From contig CABVAC010000001.1 of the NCBI GenBank assembly GCA_902496275.1, forward strand, positions 1 to 64,000: a stretch of DNA of 64,000 nt, in the 5' to 3' direction. The notes beneath the pieces are model-generated. The model was given only the letters and a program-made list of their open reading frames with translations. It was not told the origin of the DNA and searched no databases. Shown piece by piece: positions 58,142-64,000 of the stretch. The translations under genes and the position numbers were made by a program. Position 1 is the stretch's first letter. Every line of letters begins with the position of its first letter. The DNA is from an uncultured Collinsella sp. Lineage in GTDB: Bacteria; Actinomycetota; Coriobacteriia; Coriobacteriales; Coriobacteriaceae.

Positions 58142-60823
58142 ATGGCACAGACCACGACAGATACCGCCGCCAGCACCGTCTCCGGCGCCGGCGCCGCCAG
58201 CTCATTCTCGGGCGGCACGGGAACCGAAGCCGAGTTTGGCTCGCTCGGCGCGCTCTCCCCCACCTGGTGGGAGCCCGAGGACGGCAGCGAGCCCGAACCG
58301 TGGCTCACGCCCGATCAAGCCTTCGAACGCTTCTTTGAATGGACGAGCGATCGCGGCATTGAACTGTGGGATCACCAAGAAGAGGCCCTCATGGACCTGG
58401 CTGCCGGCAATCACGTCATTTTAGGCACACCGACCGGATCGGGTAAATCGCTCGTCGCGCTGGGCATGCTCTTTATGGGCATGGCGCAGGGCAAGCGCTG
58501 CTACTACACGGCTCCCATCAAGGCTCTGGTCAGCGAGAAGTTTTTCGACCTTGTGCAGGTGCTCGGCCGCGATAACGTAGGCATGATTACCGGCGACACG
58601 CATATCAACACCAAGGCACCCGTCATCTGCTGCACGGCAGAGATCCTTGCCAACGACGCGCTGCGCGAGAGCGAAGATGCCGACGTGGGCTGCGTGGCCA
58701 TGGACGAGTTCCACTACTTTGCCGACCCCGACCGCGGTTGGGCTTGGCAGGTGCCGCTGCTCACCCTGCCCCACACGCAATTCATGCTCATGAGCGCCAC
58801 GCTCGGCGATGTCACTGCCATCGCCGCCTCACTCGAGGAACACACCGGTGCTACCTGCGACTTGGTCGTCGATGCCCCGCGCCCCGTGCCGCTGAGCTAC
58901 GACTACGTGACGACCTCCCTCGAGGGCACGGTCGAGCTCGCCATGCGCCGCGGCGAGGCCCCGCTCTATATCGTGCACTTTAGCCAGGATGCCGCCCTTG
59001 CAACGGCACAGTCGCTCGCCAATTTTGGCATCGCCAGCAAGGAGCAGCGCGAGGCCATCAAAGAAGCGGCAAAGGGGACGAGCTTCTCCACGGCCTTTGG
59101 TAAGATTCTCAAACGCCTGCTTGGATGCGGCGTCGGCGTGCACCATGCCGGCATGTTGCCGCGCTATCGCCTGCTGGTGGAGCGCCTGGCGCAGCAGGGC
59201 CTGCTGCCCGTCATCTGCGGCACCGATACGCTCGGCGTCGGCATCAACGTACCCATCCACACCGTGGTACTCACCGCGCTCACCAAGTTCGACGGCTACA
59301 AGATGCGTCGCCTGCGCGCCCGCGAGTTCCATCAGATTGCCGGTCGCGCCGGCCGCTCGGGCTTCGATACCGAGGGCATGGTCATCGCCGAGGCCCCGGA
59401 GCACGAGATCGAGAACGCCAAACTCATGGCCAAGGCGGGCGACGACCCCAAGAAGCTCCGCAAGATTAAAAAGAAGAAGGCCCCCGAGGGCTTTGTCACC
59501 TGGAACAAGCAGACCTTTGAGCGCCTGATCGAGACGCAGCCCGAGACGCTCAAGCCGCGCCTTCGCATCACGCACTCCATGGTGATTAGCGTGGTCGAGC
59601 AGGGCGGCGATGCCCGAGCCCGCGTACACGACCTCATCGAGACGAGCTTGCAGACCCCCGAGGAAAAGGCCAAGCTCGAGGTTCGCGCCGACGAAATCTT
59701 CGCCACGCTCATCGATTCCGGCGTCGTCGTTCGCACCGAGGTGCCGCCCGCGCCCGACGCCCCGACTGACGCCGCGCCAGACATCGACTATGCACTGACG
59801 GTCGATCTGCCCGAGGACTTTGCGCTCGACCAGCCGCTCTCGCCGTTTTTGCTTGCCGCGCTGGAGCTGCTCGACCCCGAGAGTGAGACCTATACCATGG
59901 ATCTGATCTCGATGGTCGAGGCAACGCTCGAGGACCCCAAGCAGGTATTGCGCGCGCAGGAGCGCGCCGCGCGCGACCGCGCGATGGCCGAAATGAAGGC
60001 TGACGGCGTCGAATATGAGGAACGCCTGGAGCGCATCCAGGATGTCACCTACGAAAAGCCGCTCGAGGACTTGCTCGATGCCGCCTTCGACAAGTACTGC
60101 CAGGAAGTACCCTGGGCCAACGACTACCAGCTCTCTCCCAAGAGCGTCCTGCGCGATATGCTGGAAAGCGCGAGCGATTTTAAGGGCTATATCCAAAAGC
60201 TCGGCATCGCCCGCTCCGAGGGCATTCTGCTGCGCTACCTAGCCGAGGCCTACCGTTCTCTCGACCGCACCGTGCCCATCGAGAAGCGCGACGAGCGCTT
60301 GCGCGACATCATTTCGTGGCTCGGCTTTGTGGTGCGCTCGGTCGACTCGAGCCTGGTGGACGAGTGGGAAAACGCCGGCAACCCCGCTGCACTCGACGCC
60401 GCGCCGCCGCAGGGCATCGACGAGGTCGTGGCGGACCGCCGCGGCTGCACGCTGTTGGTGCGCAACGCGCTCTTCCGCCGCGTGACCCTTGCCGCCCGCG
60501 AGCACGTTCGCGATCTGGGCGAGCTCGACGAGGACTGGGGCATGAGCGAGGTCCGCTGGCAAAAGGCGCTCGATGCCTACCATGAGCAGCACGAGGAAAT
60601 CCTCACCGACGGAGACGCCCGCAGCGCCGCGATGTTTTCCATCGACGAGTCCGACGAGAAGACCGCGCACGTGTGGCACGTGCACCAGATCTTTGCCGAC
60701 GAGGATGGCGACCACGATTTTGGCATCATGGGCGATGTCGATCTGGACGCCACGCAAGACGGTGGCGAGGTCATCTTCAAAAACTACCGCGTCGGCTTTA
60801 TCGAGGACCTGCTCGGGAACTAG
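58142..60823 (+). CDS. Ski2/Mtr4-like DExH helicase
   Basis: An 893-residue SF2 helicase. Walker A is GTPTGSGKSLVA (about 96-107), DEFH in VAMDEFHYFAD (about 185), LMSATLGDV; the second RecA domain has HFSQDAALA, VHHAGMLPRYR, GTDTLGVGINVP and HQIAGRAGRSG (about 396). The C-terminal half (about 480-893) is helical and acidic, of the DUF3516 type. Such proteins in Actinobacteria are thought to unwind structured RNA; target unknown. The ATG at 58142 has a weak ribosome binding site (GAGAGAAAG) but matches the natural N-terminus. Terminates at a strong hairpin at 60846-60883. Confidence 0.87.
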   Translation: MAQTTTDTAASTVSGAGAASSFSGGTGTEAEFGSLGALSPTWWEPEDGSEPEPWLTPDQAFERFFEWTSDRGIELWDHQEEALMDLAAGNHVILGTPTGSGKSLVALGMLFMGMAQGKRCYYTAPIKALVSEKFFDLVQVLGRDNVGMITGDTHINTKAPVICCTAEILANDALRESEDADVGCVAMDEFHYFADPDRGWAWQVPLLTLPHTQFMLMSATLGDVTAIAASLEEHTGATCDLVVDAPRPVPLSYDYVTTSLEGTVELAMRRGEAPLYIVHFSQDAALATAQSLANFGIASKEQREAIKEAAKGTSFSTAFGKILKRLLGCGVGVHHAGMLPRYRLLVERLAQQGLLPVICGTDTLGVGINVPIHTVVLTALTKFDGYKMRRLRAREFHQIAGRAGRSGFDTEGMVIAEAPEHEIENAKLMAKAGDDPKKLRKIKKKKAPEGFVTWNKQTFERLIETQPETLKPRLRITHSMVISVVEQGGDARARVHDLIETSLQTPEEKAKLEVRADEIFATLIDSGVVVRTEVPPAPDAPTDAAPDIDYALTVDLPEDFALDQPLSPFLLAALELLDPESETYTMDLISMVEATLEDPKQVLRAQERAARDRAMAEMKADGVEYEERLERIQDVTYEKPLEDLLDAAFDKYCQEVPWANDYQLSPKSVLRDMLESASDFKGYIQKLGIARSEGILLRYLAEAYRSLDRTVPIEKRDERLRDIISWLGFVVRSVDSSLVDEWENAGNPAALDAAPPQGIDEVVADRRGCTLLVRNALFRRVTLAAREHVRDLGELDEDWGMSEVRWQKALDAYHEQHEEILTDGDARSAAMFSIDESDEKTAHVWHVHQIFADEDGDHDFGIMGDVDLDATQDGGEVIFKNYRVGFIEDLLGN

Positions 60824-60845
60824 CCGGGCACAATGGAACGAAACG

Positions 60846-60887
60846 AAGCGGGGCCGTTGGCAATATCGCCAGCGGCCCCGCTTTTGC
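60846..60887. terminator. terminator between helicase and DUF2130 genes
   Basis: AAGCGGGGCCGTTGGC pairs with GCCAGCGGCCCCGCTT (one wobble) and is followed by TTTT on the plus strand. It separates two convergent genes and may serve both. Confidence 0.85.
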
Positions 60888-60902
60888 ACTATACGCTATG
60901 CC

Positions 60903-62660
60903 TTACTCGGTATCCTCAACCTCATACGAATCCGCCTCGGCTGGCTCATCGTTTGTCTCCGCCGCAGCCCCGCGCGCCTCGTCAAACGCCGCCTTCATGG
61001 TCTTGTTGCCCCACGTGAGCTTGCGAATGGTAAGATCGTCGGCCTTCTTGTTGGCTAGGCGCAGATTGTTCTCGGAGGACAGCAACGCCTCCTTGGTTTT
61101 CTGCAGATGGCTAATCGTCTTGTCGATCTCATCGATCGCCGTTTGGAACTTGCGGCTCGCGATCTCGTAGTTGCGACCGAAATCGTTCTTGAACTTTTCC
61201 ATTTTGGCTTCGAAGTTCGTAACGTCGATATTCTGCTGTTTGTACTCCGCCAGCTCCTGCTTATAGCGAAGCGAACCCATGGCGGCGTTGCGCAGCAGCG
61301 TAATCATGGGAATGAAGAATTGTGGGCGGATCACGTACATCTTCTCGTAGCGATAGCTCACGTCGACTATCCCTGCGTTATAGAGCTCGCTCTCGGGCTC
61401 CAGCAGGGTGCAGAGCACCGCGTACTCACAGCCTTTCTGGCGACGATCGTGATCGAGTTTCTTAAAGAAGTCCTCGTTTTTGTGCTTGGTCGCAGTCTCG
61501 TCGTTCTCGTTTTTCATCTCGAACATAATCGAAATGACCTCGTTGCCGCTCGCGTCGCACTCACGGAAGATAAAGTCGCCCTTGGTACCCTCGGACGCAT
61601 CGTTATCTTTCTCGAAGTACGCGTTGGGAAACGCCGTCATGCGCAGACGGTTAAACTCGGTCTCGCAGTGCTGCTCGAGCGACTCGCCCACCATCTTGGT
61701 GGACAGGCGGACCTTCATGTCCTTAAGGCGCTCAATCTCTTCATCCTTGTAGCGAATCAGGTCATCGCTCGCGCGCTTGGCCTGCGCAAGCTCGAGCTCG
61801 TGTGCCGCCTTGGCTTGCTCCTCGCGAGAATCGCGCACCGCCAGCTCGCTCGTCAGTTTGGCACGCGCCTCATCGCGCTCTCGCTCCGCCGCGGCGACCG
61901 CCTCTGACAGGTTCATTTTTGCCATCAGTTCCTGCTCGCGCAGCTGGGCACGCAGGCCCTCGGCCTCTTGCTCGGACTGAGCCTTTGCGGCGGAGAACTT
62001 CTCTTGCACCTTCGCGCGATAGTCAGTAAGCGCGCGCTCGGCCTCGCTGCGAGCGGCATCGAGCTCACGCTGCGACTCTGCCGCGGCAGCGGCAAGCGCC
62101 ATCTCCTGGGCTTTGTCCGCCGCGGCGAGCCTGGCCTGCAGCTCGGCAATCTGAGCGTCGCGTGCGGACAGGTCGTTTTGAGCAGCATTGCGTGCCGCCG
62201 CCTCGGCGAGTTTGGCTTCGTCATCCTTGCGCCCCAGCTGCGCACGCAAGTTGTCGATCTCGCGCTGCAGCTCGGCATTCTCCTTTTGAGCATCGGCGCG
62301 GGCCTCAACCGCCGCGCGCTGGCTTGCACTCTCGCGCTCTGCGGCAGCGCCCTCGAGCTTGGCGCGCAGCTCGGCAAGCTCGGCATCGCGCTTGGCAACC
62401 TCTTGTGCCAACTCCTGCGCCGCAGCGTTCTTCTGCTCGACAAGCTGAGCGTCGCGTTGAGACTCCGCCTCCTGCAGGGCAGACGCCGAACGCGAACGCT
62501 CAAGCTCCAGCGCCTGCTCGCCCTCGCGCTGGACTGCCTTCACACGCTCATCCAGGTCGCGCGAAAACTCGGCATCGCGTACTTGCTTGACGATATCCGC
62601 ATAGCCAGACGCATCGACCTTAAACACTTCGCCGCAATGCGGGCACTTGATCTCGTTCAT
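60903..62660 (-). CDS. DUF2130 coiled-coil protein with N-terminal zinc ribbon
   Basis: A 585-residue protein: N-terminal CPHCGEVFKVD zinc-ribbon type motif (one CxxC visible), a very long Ala/Glu/Arg-rich coiled coil (about 40-320) and a C-terminal DUF2130 domain (about 330-540; MVGESLEQHCETEFNRLRM, KGDFIFRECD, IMFEMKNENDET, LDHDRRQKGCEYAVL). The DUF2130 region has the look of a restriction-nuclease-type fold (E-x-K in FEMKNE), but catalysis is not established. Structural or DNA-processing role possible. GAGGAG precedes the ATG. Confidence 0.8.
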   Translation of the reverse strand: MNEIKCPHCGEVFKVDASGYADIVKQVRDAEFSRDLDERVKAVQREGEQALELERSRSASALQEAESQRDAQLVEQKNAAAQELAQEVAKRDAELAELRAKLEGAAAERESASQRAAVEARADAQKENAELQREIDNLRAQLGRKDDEAKLAEAAARNAAQNDLSARDAQIAELQARLAAADKAQEMALAAAAAESQRELDAARSEAERALTDYRAKVQEKFSAAKAQSEQEAEGLRAQLREQELMAKMNLSEAVAAAERERDEARAKLTSELAVRDSREEQAKAAHELELAQAKRASDDLIRYKDEEIERLKDMKVRLSTKMVGESLEQHCETEFNRLRMTAFPNAYFEKDNDASEGTKGDFIFRECDASGNEVISIMFEMKNENDETATKHKNEDFFKKLDHDRRQKGCEYAVLCTLLEPESELYNAGIVDVSYRYEKMYVIRPQFFIPMITLLRNAAMGSLRYKQELAEYKQQNIDVTNFEAKMEKFKNDFGRNYEIASRKFQTAIDEIDKTISHLQKTKEALLSSENNLRLANKKADDLTIRKLTWGNKTMKAAFDEARGAAAETNDEPAEADSYEVEDTE

Positions 62661-62724
62661 AGCAGCTCCTCGATGGACGCAAATTTCAACCGCCTACACT
62701 CTACCGCGCCGCACGGACAAAAAA

Positions 62725-62753
62725 GGCGCCGCCGCCATAATGGCAACGGCGCC
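62725..62753 (-). terminator. terminator after the metallophosphoesterase gene
   Basis: On the minus strand GGCGCCGTTGCC pairs with GGCGGCGGCGCC around ATTAT and is followed by TTTTTT (62724-62719). It shares GGCGCC (62748-62753) with the long hairpin at 62748-62800, so the two structures exclude one another. Confidence 0.75.
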
Positions 62754-62800
62754 AGAACCACCACAAAGGTGCCTGTCCCCTTTGTGGTGGTTCTGGCGCC
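62748..62800. repeat. perfect 22-bp-arm hairpin
   Basis: The arms at 62748-62769 and 62779-62800 are exact complements (starting GGCGCCAGAACC) around the loop TGCCTGTCC. The element abuts the stop codon of the metallophosphoesterase gene. Confidence 0.75.
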
Positions 62801-63346
62801 CTATAACCCAAAGAAGCTAAGAATCTGATCGCGGCTTACGGGCTTGTACTCGTTGGCATCGAGACCGACATCGTAGCGAAAGATAGGGCGCTCGCGATCG
62901 CGGTTGCGCGCGTTGGTGCGGTCTCCCCTGCTGTGGATATGCCCGTGCAGCATGATGGCGCCACGCGCCTTGCCATTCCAGCTGAGCATGGGATAATGGC
63001 TCAACACCAGTCGATGGCCCTTGGCATAGCCGGGAGCAATCTCCAGGTAATCGCGCACGTCTTCCCAAATCTGCGGTACGTCGGGATCTTCCCAGTCGCC
63101 GTCATGGTTACCACGAATGAGCGTCACGTTCTGACATTCGATACGCTCGCGCAGGCGCACCGCCTCCGCCAGGGGCAAACGATAGGTAAAGTCTCCCAAG
63201 ATATAGAGACGGTCGTCCGCCGCTACGCACTCATTGACGGCATCGATGACCTTGCGGTTCATCTCCTCGACCGAATCAAACGGCCGATCCATATCGTGCA
63301 AGATATTCGTATCGCCCAGGTGCAGGTCGGCGGTAAACCACATCAT
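62801..63346 (-). CDS. metallophosphoesterase
   Basis: A 181-residue calcineurin-like phosphoesterase with the metal-binding motifs in order: TADLHLGD (about 5-12), ILGDFTYR (GD, about 49), LIRGNHDGDW (GNHD, about 75), LSHYPM and MLHGHIHS (GHxH, about 134). Small phosphoesterases of this group act on nucleotides or phosphate esters; substrate unknown. GAGGAC precedes the ATG at 63346. Confidence 0.87.
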   Translation of the reverse strand: MMWFTADLHLGDTNILHDMDRPFDSVEEMNRKVIDAVNECVAADDRLYILGDFTYRLPLAEAVRLRERIECQNVTLIRGNHDGDWEDPDVPQIWEDVRDYLEIAPGYAKGHRLVLSHYPMLSWNGKARGAIMLHGHIHSRGDRTNARNRDRERPIFRYDVGLDANEYKPVSRDQILSFFGL

Positions 63347-63412
63347 CGTCTATGTCCTCATTTCGCAACGTGTTCAACTCGTGCTAAGTATACAGACGTA
63401 GCGATGCGGCGG

Positions 63413-63592
63413 TTATCCAAAGAGCCCACCGAACAGTCCGCGGCGGCGCTTGTCTCGCTTTTTCGAAGCGTCACTCTGAGTTTTCTTGTCCTGCCGTTTC
63501 CTACGGTCCTGCTCCAACTCATCGTCATCGAGTAGCATATCCCACTCAAACGGATCATCTGTCAGATCGAACAGGTCATCGTCATCAAACAT
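63413..63592 (-). CDS. small charged protein of unknown function
   Basis: A 59-residue protein: an acidic N-terminal half (MFDDDDLFDLTDDPFEWDMLLDDDELE in outline) and a very basic C-terminal half (RRKRQDKKTQ, KKRDKRRRGLFGGLFG). No family is recognised. The start is set at 63592 because GGAGG lies five bases upstream; an ATG at 63604 overlaps that ribosome binding site. It lies 18 bases after the HIRAN gene stop and may be its partner. Confidence 0.6.
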   Translation of the reverse strand: MFDDDDLFDLTDDPFEWDMLLDDDELEQDRRKRQDKKTQSDASKKRDKRRRGLFGGLFG

Positions 63593-63610
63593 GGCAGCCT
63601 CCATTGCCGA

Positions 63611-63937
63611 CTAGCGAGCATCCACCACATAGAGGCCAACGCGCACCTGGTGCCACGGGCTGCGCTCGGGGGCAACCTGTTGCACGCGGGCCTCAAACAC
63701 GTCCTCGTGGCCGTAATACATCATCAAGGACAGTGGACCGACCTCGTTTCCCGGAACGTAGCCAAGTTTGGTCTTGCCATAGTAGATCGCAACTGCCTCG
63801 GGATCATGGGGATTATCGCGCTCGGCACACAGTGTCAGTTTATCGCCCGCTTTAAGATCGCCTAGGACCAAAGCGCCGTCGGCATATTGAAATCCTGCGA
63901 TATGAAACGACAGAAGAACACGCGAAGGCTCGTACAT
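63611..63937 (-). CDS. HIRAN domain protein
   Basis: A 108-residue protein consisting almost entirely of a HIRAN domain: HIAGFQYADGA, LKAGDKLTLCAERDNPHDPEAVAIYYG, KLGYVPGNE. HIRAN domains bind single-stranded DNA 3' ends in fork-remodelling and repair proteins; stand-alone bacterial versions are of unknown role. GAGGAG precedes the ATG at 63937. It heads a minus-strand group with the small charged protein and the metallophosphoesterase. Confidence 0.85.
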   Translation of the reverse strand: MYEPSRVLLSFHIAGFQYADGALVLGDLKAGDKLTLCAERDNPHDPEAVAIYYGKTKLGYVPGNEVGPLSLMMYYGHEDVFEARVQQVAPERSPWHQVRVGLYVVDAR

Positions 63938-64000
63938 AGCAGCTCCTCTAACGGCCGGATAAACCGGTGTGTAACCTTATTGAGAAGTCTACGGTCCCGT

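Overview
The window looks like a chromosomal segment of a GC-rich, anaerobic actinobacterium of the class Coriobacteriia, most likely Collinsella or a close relative. I base this on overall gene style and content: a bifunctional Rel, a single-chain PurL, class II aldolase, a lactate dehydrogenase/Etf set with a ferredoxin domain, a bacterial Elp3, and a BaiA-like dehydrogenase. This is inference from memory of such genomes, not a database result.

Layout. 1-320 holds a structured leader on the minus strand that may drive an rRNA operon lying off the left edge. 321-2958: an XRE membrane regulator, then the infC-rpmI-rplT operon with an attenuator-like leader and probably an ATA start codon for infC, then tRNA-Leu(CAA) with a partial duplicate of its 3' end. 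2959-12137 (all minus): transglutaminase-like protein, class II aldolase, metallo-beta-lactamase-fold hydrolase, Rel, and a RecJ nuclease fused to an SF2 helicase. 12413-16759: bile acid:sodium symporter family protein, GalT-like protein and CutC, then a secreted or membrane protein bracketed by two copies of a 65-bp palindrome. 16993-23292 (minus): complete branched-chain amino-acid ABC transporter with two paralogous binding lipoproteins. 23544-25851: homoserine dehydrogenase and a BaiA-like SDR. 25949-26320: six exact-length 62-bp tandem hairpin units. 26322-38690: cation/proton antiporter, PurL, EamA transporter, GGDEF protein, KdgT permease, AzlCD, HD hydrolase. 37485-41110 (minus): lactate dehydrogenase-EtfB-EtfA, probably an electron-confurcating lactate oxidation complex.

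41456-44661 is a five-gene cell-surface locus (a small cytosolic protein, a membrane-anchored protein, a WxL-like secreted protein, a short LAxTG sortase substrate, and a large secreted protein). 45585-51203 is a three-gene cassette: a TerB-domain protein, a BrxD-like ATPase and an Lhr-like helicase. It has the parts of a nucleic-acid-targeting stress or defence system but no methyltransferase or nuclease. 51230-57832 carries translation and tRNA-modification genes (Elp3, a Trm9-like methyltransferase, TrmB) around an XRE/DUF4097 envelope-stress pair. 58142-63937 has a Ski2-like helicase, a DUF2130 protein, and a metallophosphoesterase/small protein/HIRAN group.

The strongest candidates for something new are the 62-bp hairpin array (25949-26320), the TerB/BrxD/Lhr cassette, and the surface locus. 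Several different palindromic elements also occur in intergenic spaces.
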